From contig CALNXK010000007.1 of the NCBI GenBank assembly GCA_942486035.1, forward strand, positions 4,350,001 through 4,414,000: a stretch of 64,000 nucleotides of DNA, in the 5' to 3' direction. The DNA is from Porites lobata (Eukaryota; Cnidaria; Anthozoa; Scleractinia; Poritidae). This document shows positions 1-11,500 of this stretch, piece after piece. Numbering within the stretch: position 1 is the stretch's first letter; each line of letters starts with the position of its first letter. The notes below the pieces were generated by a model. The model did no database searches. It had not been told where the DNA came from and saw only the letters and a list, made by a program, of their open reading frames with translations. A program made the position numbers and the translations under genes.

Positions 1-2101
1 CGAACAAGGTGAATTTCTGACGACTGTCAAGGCAAAAATCTTTGAATCAGGTGTAAGCGAGGTTTGCAATGACATCAAGTTTTTAAATCATTTTGTATTG
101 ATGAGACTATTTTGTGGAACAAGATGCAACGCTTACAATCATGTTGCCTAGGCATAGAAATAAACAGAGTTCATGAAGTCTTGTACTATAATCAGGATGC
201 TAGTAATTAAGAACCTGTGGGCTAAATGTTTTTCGGAAAGTAAAAAAAAAAAAAATTGGGAAATTAGAGTAGCGTGTGTGTGTTTCTTACTCTGCTAGCA
301 GAGTCGCTTCGATCTTTTCCAGATAAGTCAGGAAAGAGGAAGCGAAGAGGCCGACTTATCTAGGAAGATCGAAGGAGACTCTGTTCGCAGGGTATGTGTT
401 TCTTTACTCACTGTGCAGTACGTCGTAGTTTCCTAGTTTTAAGCATTTCCCATACATGAGAGAGGAGGCAAAAGTCTTTTTAGACTAGCATCAAACACCT
501 TTAGGTTTCCACTAAGGGAAATGTGGACCATCTTTGATAAAATACATAGCCTGAATTCAGAGTAGATAGCACAAAAAGTCAGTTATTTCCCGTTTTTAGC
601 CGACTACGCGGATTAAACTCTATTACAAGCTATTCATATTCGTATACGATTGTCAGTTTTCAAAACAAGTTACTAATTGAAACTGTTTTATCTAATGACG
701 AAAGACTTTATTTCTTACCTCTTATTTCTGTAAGAAAAATTACTATAAATAATTTCTTTTTGAAACGCGTAATGCTCGCACAATACACTATAACGATGCG
801 CGATATTAAGAAGTCCACACTGTAATGGCAAAAAGCACTTTGACTTGGTTCGATTCTTAGAGTAAATTGTAAGAAACTTAGACTGTTTTAAAGCGAAAAA
901 GTTATTCTGATTTTATTTTAAAAACACGCACTGCAGAAATACTCACTGATTGCCGGATTTTATGGAAGCATGCATTGGAACACGCAATGTACCCTTTCCC
1001 TGCCAGTCTGCCAATTGCAATCACAAATTGGGATTGACAGGCTCGCATTCTGATCCGGTGAAGTAAAACTGTTTTCTTATATCTCAGCAGGAGGCCTTCA
1101 ATTATCAGTTATGGTCATCGATATCTTTACCGGTTAATTTGTTTTTCACAGCGTTCTTAAATTTGCCTTATAGCATGTTTTTCTGGTGATATCTGTCTGA
1201 ACAAATGCAAGGTAATCACTAAACCGGTCCATTCCTAATATTGTGCCATTTTGTGCCGGGGGTCGTTTGCAGTCCTGATAAAGGTGACAAAACAAAGTTT
1301 TAAAAAGTGATTTTGCTCCCACATAAACATTATCGTGATCCAGTCCTAAAACTCGCCACTCACATTAGTCTTATTTACATGAAAAGACTTGGATCGAGCT
1401 TGGAGGTGAATGTTGCAACACTCTTCTCCAAGTGACAGTACAATTTTTTGTATTACAAGAGTAGAGTAGCTTTAGTAGGAGCTTCAACATCCCGAAACAG
1501 TCCTGCAAGCAACGCTACGAGTCCTCCAAAACAGACTTTACCTGTTAAGGACGAAGTGAAAGAGCAAGCGACGTATTCATGATATTAGCACGGGGTCAAT
1601 GTCTTGAAGGCATACTAAATCCCCTTTTATATACTTAACGAAGGCTAAAATACGTTTTGTGGAAAGCGTGCATAAGTCAGGCTTGTCAACTTTTTCAAAG
1701 TATTTTCAATTGTACCACACAATCTTTGAATTAGAATATTGGAATACTATGAATTCACTTTAAAAATCGGCTGATCAACAAAAAAGTGCACCTGTGTAGC
1801 CTGTGGGAAAGGGGGGGTGTGCGAGCGCACCCGTCTCCCCCCCTTCCTACGGGCCTGCAATGCATAAAGGTAAATTTCCTAATCCTGGACCGATCCCCGG
1901 CGCACCTGCTTAATCTCAACATACGAGATGTTAAATAGATTAAAAAGGACCTGGAAAAGACTGGCATTTCAAAACACAGGTGAAAAATTAATTGTAAGAA
2001 GTGGATAAATGATCATAAATGAGGCTTTGATGCTACAAAGGTGTAAAGAAACAGGTGTTTGACTGCATTAACGTCATTGATGTCATCTTTGTTCATTGCA
2101 G
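1..2101. other. Non-coding flank and upstream intron of the Ly6-like gene
   Basis: I see no coding exon here that I can support. The stretch is AT-rich and holds one short foldback element near its left end (described separately). An upstream exon with the start codon and signal peptide of the Ly6-like gene could lie here or left of the window, but I could not identify it. Confidence 0.5.
279..409. mobile_element. Short foldback (hairpin) element with flanking direct repeat
   Basis: A roughly 100-bp palindrome occupies 293-394. Its left arm (about 291-329) pairs with its right arm (about 353-391) over nearly 39 positions with few mismatches. It is flanked by TGTGTTTCTTACTC at 279-292 and the same word with one extra T at 395-409, which looks like a target-site duplication. 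The ends carry a TGCTAGCAGAGTC / GACTCTGTTCGCAGG theme that recurs at 24660-24728 and 51220-51575. It has no coding capacity, so it would be non-autonomous. Confidence 0.75.
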
Positions 2102-2664
2102 TATTTGCCGTAAGCTGCTACACATGTCAGCCCAGCTACGCCAACATGGCAGTTTCCCTAAGCAAGGGGAATTTGAGTGGCTTAGACCTTTGCAATAACC
2201 CCACTGATAGTTTAGACTGTTGCCGGGATCCAGATATGGCGGGTCACGCTGACTCCTGCTACAAAGCTAGCGTTACGTTTAAGGTCAACATGTCACACAT
2301 AAATATGACAAATATTGACCAGTTCACGTACCACATTCTGGACTGCGCAGTAAAATCAAAGTGCAGTCAGCTAAAGAATCTCATCTGCAGAACGACTTCA
2401 ATACAAAGAATGTTTCCAGACTTCAAGCTTTCGCAATGTGATGTGAGTTGCTGTGAGGAGGGTCTCTGTAATAATCCCTCGGGACCTTCGCCACCTGCAA
2501 ATCCCTTGACAACATCTGTGAAGAGGCGCTGTAAGAATCCGTTGGCACTTCAAGGAATAAGTTCCTCGGATTCGTACTTGTTAAGCACTCTAACCTCAGC
2601 GAAAGGCGCTTCCCTCCGTATCATTCTGAGTTTGACTGCAATGACCTACATGAACTTCGTTTGA
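2102..2664 (+). CDS. Ly6/uPAR-like (three-finger fold) GPI-anchored protein, last exon
   Basis: This is a partial gene: the 3'-terminal coding exon of a small cysteine-rich surface protein. A good 3' splice site (TTTGTTCATTGCAG, ending at 2101) opens a phase-1 exon that soon reads SCYTC, the usual start of a mature Ly6/uPAR domain. Many cysteines follow, ending in the hallmark CC-x3-LCN signature (reads CCEEGLCNN, about 2449-2478). Two N-glycosylation sequons (NMS, NMT) lie mid-domain. After the domain comes a Pro/Ser-rich spacer and a hydrophobic C-terminus ending at the TGA (2662-2664), as expected for a GPI-attachment signal. Alternatively translation could start at the ATG at 2080, which reads through the splice site in frame and gives a very short hydrophobic leader. 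Phase-1 introns inside the signal-peptide region are typical of Ly6 genes, so I prefer the spliced model. Ly6 proteins act in cell-surface recognition or receptor modulation; the partner here is unknown. Confidence 0.75.
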
Positions 2665-4690
2665 AGTGGAGGTTGAATGGAAGACTGAAGTCGACTAAGT
2701 CCCACTGGGCTTAGAATGAGGCTACAATAAGCCAAACAGCAAGATTTGCCCAATATATATTTCTACGACTCTTCGCCGTCTTTGAACTCTAAAACAGATC
2801 AGACCGCTGCTTAAGTACTACAAGACCGAATTAATTTGATTTACGAGATAAAAGTGAAAACACTGCCCAAGCTTGCAGCGCTCGACTGTGATTTTAGGTG
2901 AATATTAGGAGTTTTTTCTAGTTTCCAAAAACCTTTTATTGTATATAACGCATTGGAAATTTAAACTATCTGATGTTTACTCCTGGGGCCCAGTATAGTC
3001 TGTTTCTAAAGGCTTCTCCTTAGGGATGATCGGACCCGGTGATTGGAGCCATTTGAGAATGCACGATCATGAGCCCTAACTACTTTAACCCTTGCTTGGG
3101 CCCTTGGGGCCTTATCACGCAACCTCGTTCCCAGGGCTTTTCTAAAGAATCCTATTTTTTTTTCCAAAGGGAAACGATCTCGTTTCGGCTAGCTTGTTCA
3201 CAGATCCTCTATTTTCTCTTTAGAGATCGTCAAGCGCGCGTATAGAAATAAAAACCTCGAGGGATTTATTCTAGCACTCCGCCGTCGTTCTCGCGGTCCG
3301 CTCAGTCTCTCGCGCGCGATCGTCGACAGGAAAACAACGTCTATGTACAGGCTATCTTGTTCCCAGAATCTTCCACGCAGAAGTTCCCAAGGCTTAATAT
3401 AAGCACGCACTCCTGTCCCACGAACGTTCGTCTGTGTGGGAGGCTACCAGAACTAGCAGAACCTGCGTCCCTCGATAGTGCAACTGAAAGAGCATGATCC
3501 TTGCCGGCTAAGTATATGATCGCAGCCTCTGAAAACCCCTCGAAAATAAGGTGATTTTCGGCCCTGCCTGTTATAGACTTTCTAGTCTAAAATGAAACAC
3601 ACTGACAGCGGTAACTGCTAGCAGTGAAAAATATTAACGTACAAAACGTACGCATTATTATAACAGTACGGTTTTGACAGCTATATTAACACAAAAGTGA
3701 TAATGAGTCTGAAACTGAGATACAGATAAGCAGCACCTAAATAATTAATAGAGCATCAGCATCTCACTGCTGAAGTTAACGAAAAACTGGCTTAATCTAC
3801 TGTATAAAGACATGTTAAATATCTTCCACAGGTGCAAGTGGACGTACGGGGAGGTTTTTCAATGATTAGTCAGTTTTGCTCGATGATAAAATTTCAAAAT
3901 GATCCCGGTGGTTTTGACATGGTCAGAAATAGCTGACGAGTGCAATTGGACACTAATGAGGGACTATGACACCGGGGCGACTTTCGCGCCGGAGCGAGTT
4001 CACTCTGGTTCCCTCTCATAGCTCTACATTTGTTACATGATACCACCACAGAATGTCATGCCGGCGCGAGGCACCCCGGCGCGAGTCACCCCGGTTGCTG
4101 TACCGGAGCGAGAATTTCACTCCAGTACGAAATCTCGCAACGGTATCATGTAACGCGAAACGACCACACTTTTCGGTGTGAAATTGGTCTGCCGGTAGAC
4201 TGGAACGGGAAGCGCATGCGTAATGTTTGCGATTTTGAATCACGCGTGTATTTTTATCAACATGAAGTGTACCTTCAAATAACGAGATATGAAATGACTC
4301 AGTCATCATGTAAACGATACGAAATTAAAAAGTCATCCCGGTATGAAACTCACGCCGGTGCGAGTTTTCTCATATAAACACCCCCTAATATCCTTTCTTG
4401 GGTGCATCCAGCGAAAGGCCCCAAATTTTCGAATTAACAACCGGCTGAAATTTAATAACGCTAAGTATCATTTTTTTTTTTTTTGCGCCAGTGTATACGC
4501 ATCCTCGGAATTAAATAAGTCATTTATGTAAAAATCTCTTGCAAGGGGTAAAAAAAAATGAAAAAAAAAAGGTTTTGAAAGGAAAATATTTTTATTATTG
4601 AAATAAAGATATTATATGGATGGTTGAGTTAGTTCAAAATCGCAAACAAAAAGCATTGGACAAGGAAAAAAACAAAGAATAAAAAATAAA
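2665..4690. other. 3' flank and spacer with dispersed repeats
   Basis: No exon is supported. The stretch holds the 3' untranslated region of the Ly6-like gene, for which no clear AATAAA lies close to the stop. It also holds a GC-richer repeat-like patch around 3110-3450 and a dispersed repeat at about 3960-4385. Two A/T-rich runs follow (4471-4484 and about 4550-4700). Confidence 0.5.
3960..4385. repeat. Dispersed repeat with recurrent CCGGCGCGAG-type motif
   Basis: The word CCGG(C/T/A)GCGAG, often after CACC, recurs several times (around 3988, 4061, 4077, 4102 and 4354) in a segment that otherwise lacks a gene-like reading frame. Open frames exist on both strands (4016-4309 minus, 4030-4377 plus) but have no conserved look and no splice context. 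I read this as a degenerate transposon-derived unit ending near the word CATATAAACACCCCCTA. Confidence 0.5.
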
Positions 4691-4692
4691 AT

Positions 4693-4698
4693 AAAAAA
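4693..4698 (-). terminator. Pol III T6 terminator of the SRP RNA gene
   Basis: A run of six T on the minus strand lies directly after the predicted 3' end of the SRP RNA. More T-rich sequence follows and could act as backup termination. Confidence 0.85.
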
Positions 4699-4995
4699 CA
4701 GGGTCGAGTTCGACTATTTTGAACGGGCTGTGAACGATCGCCTATTCACAGGTGCTATCCCACTACTGTTTGACGCGGGAGCTTTTGCCTGCTGTGTTTC
4801 CACCCTGGGCCGGTTCGCTCCTCTTTAACCAACCTGGAGAACTCAGATTCCTCCGTGTTCCCCATATTGACGCCAAACTTAGCGCGGACACCCGATCTAC
4901 ATAGGACAACCGCCCCCAGGAATCCCACCCTCAAGCCGTTCAGAGACCCCAGCCTCCAAGTAGCTGGATTACAGGCGTGCGCCACTACGCCCGGC
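4697..4995 (-). ncRNA. RN7SL: SRP RNA (7SL RNA)
   Basis: This is the RNA scaffold of the signal recognition particle, transcribed by RNA polymerase III, and it is close to the 299 nt of human 7SL. Read on the minus strand it starts GCCGGGCG at 4995. The Alu domain follows, with the invariant TGTAATCCAGCTAC region (about 4958-4976). Next comes the S-domain block GATCGGGTGTCCGC-CTAAGTT-GGC-TCAATATGG, with only scattered changes from vertebrate 7SL. Helix 8, the SRP54 site, is present with its GGAA tetraloop (GGAAAC at 4796-4801) and the facing AGCAGG strand. The conserved CAGTAGTGGGAT and CCTGTGAATAG strings follow, and the gene ends in a T6 terminator at 4693-4698. A long minus-strand reading frame over the same bases (4755-5117) is incidental. 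Its similarity to a primate Alu reflects the 7SL origin of Alu and is not a contaminant. Confidence 0.97.
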
Positions 4996-5046
4996 TGATT
5001 ACCAAGAGGAAAAATTAACCTACTGTTTTGTCTTTTTGCCTCGCTT

Positions 5047-5055
5047 TGACGTGAC
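5047..5055 (-). promoter_or_regulatory. ATF/CREB-like upstream element of the SRP RNA gene
   Basis: The plus strand reads TGACGTGAC, a one-mismatch CRE, 52-60 bp upstream of the SRP RNA start. The human 7SL gene is known to use an ATF/CREB site at about -50 for Pol III activity, so both position and sequence fit. ETS-like cores (CCGGAAGT at 5056-5063, ACTTCCGGT at about 5079-5087) lie beside it. Confidence 0.6.
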
Positions 5056-5112
5056 CGGAAGTAAAAGTGAGGCTCAAACTTCCGGTACACATGAAATAGC
5101 AAAATGGCGGAC
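5056..5112. promoter_or_regulatory. Candidate shared promoter patch (ETS-like and YY1-like words)
   Basis: Two ETS-like cores and an AAAATGGCGGAC word (5101-5112), a good match to the YY1 consensus, lie between the divergent SRP RNA gene and EXD1. Such words cluster near metazoan transcription starts. Whether they serve the SRP RNA gene, EXD1 or both cannot be told from sequence. Confidence 0.35.
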
Positions 5113-5527
5113 AACACTCGCGATGCGTTGTCTTGAATTTGAAATTTAAACCACTTAGTTAAAAAAAAGAGGAAGACAAGATAAACAACTATAGTACCTT
5201 ATCACCAGTGATGGTGTATCGTATGATTTCCTTCATCGATTCTTTCATTCTCGGACTGCGAGGAGAAAGAGTAGGACTGGCGTCTAAAACAGTGGGTCTC
5301 GGAAACTTTTAATCCGATCTCGTAATTTTGAAAGCATTTTTTATGTGTCTTCAAGACTCGTCTTTGTGCGTATCTTTCCGTGTGGGATTTAGGACGCTTA
5401 AGTTTTGGCGCTACGAGGTGTAGCCCGAGCATAGTCTCACTGAAATCAGTCTGGGTATCCTGTGTCATCAATAAAACTTGCGCCCCCACTCGGCTGTTCA
5501 ATCTGTGCATCATGTCAATCTGTCAAT

Positions 5528-8500
5528 ATGGCTGAGCAGTCCTCTTTTGTCGGTGCGAGGTTAAGAGTGTCTTCAAGCGAAGGAAACTACGAGGGAACTG
5601 TTCACAGCATCGACACTGAAAAGAGAAAGCTTACTTTAACTAAAGGTTAGAAGGTCTTTCAATTTGTATGCACTCATATGCTTCTTGTTGGTTTTTCGAG
5701 TCGCACACGGTTGTTACGAAAATTTGTAATGGTAATCACGTTGGGTATATGTCGGAAGTGTATGATTGTCCAGTTTTTACTGTTTCTAACTCGAACACAT
5801 CACACATTACTTGAAGAACCTTAAAATCCAGGGTTTAGAAGGATTGTGGGGCTTATATTTTCAATTATATAAACGGGCGGCAGATCATCATCTTCGATGG
5901 TTTCACAGAACAAATGCAATGCATTAGAAGTTATTAAGTCCAGTGAAGTTCCTGGGTCTTCTTCTATCTAATATATCTACACATATAATTACACTGTTGG
6001 CGGGTTTTTAATTGAAATAAATTGGACGAGAAAACATTTGGAAATGCGGGTTATTTTTAACATCATTGCATGATTCTAACGTATTTTCAATTAGCGACTA
6101 CTGTACTAACAGCACTTTGCCCTGGTACAAGTGGTTATTTACAAGGGCAACTTCAGAATACCCGGCCACAAATTTTCGTGTTAAATGTGCTGTTACCGTG
6201 GCCCGCAGTTATCAGCTGATCCATTGGGAACAAAGCCTCATTTTTTAAGAAATATATTTTTCGTTTTGACTTAAATAATATGACAAACAGGAAATCCACC
6301 AAGACAATACAATCTTTGTATTATACAACACTTGCTTTATTGTTAGTTATACGTTTACACAGTAAGGCTGACGTTGTTCTTTACTTGGTACAGCTTAAAT
6401 AGGCAACAAAGAAATTGATATCACCTATTCGGTCCAGGATATCAGATTTATAATCACAGAAGGACCCAGTGCAATTTGGTCTGTAATCGCACCAGTGTGT
6501 AAACCAATTTGGGAGTTCAATTTGTAATGTGAAAAAAGGCACCAATGCGGGGCTTGGGTTGACAAAATACAGTCAGTTGTATGAAGTTGTCCACCAAAGA
6601 TTTCTGATTACTCGGTTTCTTGCAATGAAGCCTTGTGTAAGTCAGAATACCCTTTCAGATAGCAGATAGTCAATTGACACTCTTCCTCAATTTGTGCGTC
6701 AACTTTCACAAATGTTAAAAGGAGGTTGAGTTTGATCGTCCAGGTGAACGTAGTCCTCAATAGGACTGTTGTTGTTGACAGTGACTGACGTTTCGACAAC
6801 CTGTGCAGTAGTCATCTTCAGAGTCAAAGAGACTTTGAGTTTGACTCTGAAGATGACTACCGCACAGGTTGTCGAAACGTCAGTCACTGTCAACAGCAAC
6901 GGTCCTATTCAGGACTACGTTCACCCGGATGATCAAACTCAACCTACTTTTGAAATGACTCCTGGGTTCAAACCTTTCACAGTTTCACAAAATATGTGTT
7001 AGCGAAAAATTTGACCAGCATTTTGTGCAGCGAGTTGTATGGTCACGATTGACTTCAAACTTGCAGATATAGAACTAGAGACAGCTCTGAGGCTTATTTG
7101 CTAAAGTAAGGGAAAAATCTGTTGTAGGATTCTGAAGCTATTTACATTTTTGGAAAGTTGATAAGTTAGTTAGTTAGTTAGTTATAACTTAGTTCATTTC
7201 TCCTTATGAATAACCTTAATTTTGTAGTCTACTCAAACTGCCCTTTGCTTGTTGTGTATATTTAAAATACGGTTAAATGTGCGCTAGACTCAATCTGTAG
7301 CAAAGTCACGAGTCTGTTGGTGAAATAATCTACAAATCTTACATCTACTTTCTTTTTGGGGAGAATGAACAATATCAGTTAGCATGTAAACTGGCACAAA
7401 TCACACGCCATACTTAAACCATTTTTAGACATTTTTTAAGTCAAACACAAGAAACTTCAATCTAGATTTTTACGTGAGCAACTCATTGGTTGCCCCTAAA
7501 ATGTTTAATTTGCACCAAAAGGAAACACAATGTACATGTCTGGGACTCTCTTCCCCATCTTAATGAGTTTTTTACCCCTACTCCCAGAGTTTGTATGGAC
7601 AGTGTACGCCGATGTCACAACCAGATTTTCTGGCACCGATAGGTTTTCAATTTCTATCCCATGATAGCTATGGGGCTCCGCTGTGTACGCTTTGCACACA
7701 CAGACTTTCCGTTATAATGTAAAGTGGATGTTAATTAATAATAACTGTAATTTGATGATTGTTTTTAGTGGTTTCCTGTAGTACAGGGAGAAGACTTCAT
7801 GGTTTTCATCATTTCTTTGGACATGAACTGAGTAACGGTAAGTCTTGGAAATCAAAGAAGGCAGATCAACTACCTTTTATTATACTTAATTAATTATTCT
7901 TAAGATGTAAACAGGGTTCACACAGTCTTGAAAAGTCCTCGAATGCCATTTTTCCTTGAAAAGTTCTTAAAATTCTGTGTAAGTCCTTGAAAAGTCCTTG
8001 AATTTTCTTCAGTTTGAATGTAGTGGCCTGGGGCCCGTTTCTCGAAAGTCCCGATAATTAACAGGCCCTGTAAGCTGTCTCCGTTTACATTAAAGATCAA
8101 GGTTTCAATAGTTGTGTATCTAGCATGATAAAACCATCTGTTAGTGAAACAAAATGGAGTAGTCTGCTAGCCAGGACCCACGCTCTTATTCTTTATATTT
8201 CGATTTGAATATTTGATTTTGGGCCCGAAAAGTTACTGGGACTTTCGAGAAAGGGGCCCCTGGAAAGTGTGTTTTGATGCTTTTTGGTTGTCCCAGATAG
8301 AATATAAAATCATAACTGATTTATCATAACTTATTTACACAAAGTGTTCAATATTTTATGCAGTAATTAGCTATCAGTTTAAGACAGGTGAACTGAAAAA
8401 TGTAGAGAAGTTGGTGAAGCAAACAGAAAAGCCTGATTATAATACACTGGGAATGTGCATTTTTGTACAATCTGTGAAATTATACTCCTAGTAGGTGGTC

Positions 8501-11500
8501 CTTAAAAAGTCGTTGAAGAATGGTTGCATTTTTTTGTATGAACTGTGGTAAAAACTAACCTTAGTTCTTGGTTGTCTCATTATTGTTTGATAGTGGAGTT
8601 ACTGGATCAACCTGATGTTAATTACAATCAACAAACAAAGTGAGTAAAAGTCATGTGTCTTTTATTTGTTTGCTTGTTTGTTTGAAAACTTACCAGAGGT
8701 CATTACCATCTTACGTGTAAATGAGCAGCTAGACCCAACAACATACAACCCATGACATACAAACCATGGTCAATTTAATACTAAAAACTTTTACAAGTGT
8801 AATTTACAAGTGTAGCCATCATTTCAGAGTCCAAAAGTTAAATCGCTATACTTGTAAATTACGCTTGTTAAAGTATTATTAAATTAACCCCAGACCACCT
8901 CACGTCTGGTTATGTCACCTGCACATGTAGCGGTAGTACAAGAGCACAATAATGTTAAAACTTAACTGAAATGAAAAATAGTCTTCAGTTGTCGGCAAGT
9001 CTGTCAGCAAACAAATTTCTACTTGTAGATGTTGCATAAGTTTCATTCATATAAATTCACCTGTGAAAATTTTGACCAATTGGGTTGGTGGGTCGGGAGG
9101 GGGTGTTTTGAGTGAGAGACTAGGTTGTTCCTGAGTGTGACCAAAAGTGGGACCAAGCAAAAAGCAAGGCTTATGAAATTTATTTCCGAGAGTTTTGTCT
9201 TAAGTCGAAAACAAGAGACTTCATTCGCTTTCCCGTGTTAAATGAGCGCTTATCTTCTTGCTGTATGAACTCTTCAGGGTCCCCTTTGAATTATAGTGAC
9301 TAGTAAGTATTTAGCAGATAAGGATGAAATGATGTAATCATCTCCTAAGTCCTATCAAAGAGGGTAGGGGAACGTGAGAGTCGCAAATTGCATAATTTTG
9401 TATAGATTGTTTTCACTGTCACGCCAAAAAAAACAAATTGGAAACTGTCCAGTGGAAGAAGCCAAGAAAATGAGATGCTATAAAAGACTAATATTTAAAC
9501 AATTTGTCAAAGTCTCATGTCTTAATAATTAAGACATGCCGATTTGCCGAAACATTTCATGCACCTTTGTAGAGCTTTGTATGGAGATGCCATATTGGTG
9601 TGCCGTTTTGGTCCACCAGTATGGCCGCCAGAAATTAACAAAAACATCTGGAGTTCACGTTTTCTGTAAAAGCTCTTTCTTTTCACTCGAGAACTAGCAT
9701 ACATTGTACTTGCTGAAAATCACAAGGAGAGAATTTTTTTCAACAAGACAGCATTCCTATTTTGGTGTCACGCATTGTGAAAACTTGGAAGTTCAAATTG
9801 CTGTATTTTCGAAATGAAACATCCTATGGGAAAGGAAACTTGTACAAAGATCTATTTTTTGTTATCTTCAACCTAGTGTAAATAAGAATTCGTAAAACCT
9901 CGCTATTTTGACTTTACAATTTGATGACATCACTGTGAAAACCATCTATAGGGAATGTGATAAATTCGAGACTGCTTTCTGCTGTTTGGAATGGGGACCA
10001 TAGATCAAAGAACTACTTGTTATAAATTTAAATTTTGTACTTTTCTTTTTTAGTGAGGGGAAAAATGTTATTACAAAGAAAGACGAAAGAGCACCTGAGG
10101 AAAAGCCAGAAAGCTCAAATTCTCAGCATTCAAGGCCAGCTGCTTACAAGCCAGATGTAAAGTTCGGGGAAGGAAGAGGGCGAGGAATCAGAAAAGCTTT
10201 TAAAGATGCTGGTATTGGGATTAATACAAAGCTGGGGCTAAAGAAAATGGCAGTTTCTAGTGGGTCCTTATCACGAGATGTAAGTGACGAGGGTGCCAGT
10301 CTTCTGAAGAGACAACCAATTGAAGCAGAAAAATGTAAGTATATACTGTAATGCTACAAATTGTTATTGTTGAAGAGGAGTGTCAAAGGGTGGCCACTTT
10401 TGTTCGAATGTAAATCCATTTCCTTGCCTATAAATGTTGGCAGCTTTTCCAAAGCCTTATCCGATGGGCTATCTGCTAACATTTGTGGGTCATGTTTCTT
10501 CTTTGTAACCTTGATTCACTCCGCTGCATGCCATTTTCACCAGTTTTCTAAAGAGTCTAAAATAAGAGTGCAAGTTATTGTTAGCAAACTTTCCCTGCCC
10601 ACAATATGAAGTTAATATGTCTTTCAAAAGTGCATTTGTTTACATTTTTGTCTTTAGATCTATCTGATGTGATATCAGATGATGATGAGAAGGAAAATTT
10701 AAGTCCAGATGACATACCATCAACTGTTGTTATAGATGCCTTTGGAGGACAGTTTGAAGAAGCAGTAAGAATGGCTCTTGTATATAGTTAGTTAATAAAA
10801 CCCCTAAAATACAGCTTAACCACTATTCAGGGCTTGAAATAACAACCAGTCAATGGACCATGTCCAGTCAAAAATAGGCTTTGTCCGGTCAAATCCTTGG
10901 ATGGCCGCACGTTTTGTCTACCTTTCTACGCTTCTTACACACAATCCAGACCTTCACATTTTAAATGATTGATCGAGATTGAACATTGTTGGTGTTTGTT
11001 GTTGGTGAAGAAAAAGAAAGGGAAGGTGGGAAGAAAAAGGCAAACAGATCAAGAACATTTATAACAGTTCATTCATTACAAGTTTTTGCTTTGTCTTCCA
11101 TGAAGTCGTCACTACAAATTCAGGAGTAGCTTGTGTAGCAGTGTCAAGTAATATTATAATCCACATGGATTTTACTGTGAAGTGTGACCAGATAATCCTA
11201 GATTAAAGACATTTGTTTGGCCAAAAACGGGCTGTGGCCAACCAAAAATAGGGTATACCAGATAACTTAACTGGCGCTAGCCGGGAAATTGTTTCAAGCC
11301 AAGTACCGGTAGCTACTAGCTGCTACTAACAGCCACCACTCCATATATTCATTCTTGTATCATCCTCTTTACTAACAATGGCTACCTCTCCGAACAACAA
11401 CTCCATAAAGTTGCAAAATTTTACAGACGTTTATATGGTGGGGGGCAGGTTCATACAAGAAAGCCTTGTCACAAAAGCCATTGGAAATTCATTTAGATTC

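Larger units (their letters stand above)
5528..8639 (+). other. EXD1: EXD1 exons 1-3: Lsm-like N-terminal domain
   Basis: Exons 5528-5645, 7769-7837 and 8594-8639 encode residues 1-78. The pattern is a beta-rich small domain: GARLRVSSSEGNYEGTV, then a basic TEKRKLTLTK strand, then a short segment ending in FFGHELSNG. This matches the EXD1 architecture, in which an Lsm/Sm-like fold precedes the nuclease-like domain. Introns 1 and 2 are in phase 1 and intron 3 in phase 2. Confidence 0.8.

Noticed and set aside
4755..5117. 120-codon minus-strand open frame with Alu-like translation
   Set aside because: It overlaps the SRP RNA gene. The Alu-like words come from the 7SL ancestry of Alu; this is not primate contamination and not a protein.
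5202..5513. 103-codon minus-strand frame between the SRP RNA gene and EXD1
   Set aside because: No domain, signal or splice context. It lies in the putative shared promoter region and starts at the base where a plus-strand ATG also occurs. I treat it as chance.
6837..6945. Hammerhead ribozyme in the palindrome arm
   Set aside because: CTGAAGA and GAAAC resemble core elements and Penelope-like retroelements do carry hammerheads, but stems II and III do not close convincingly with the visible bases.
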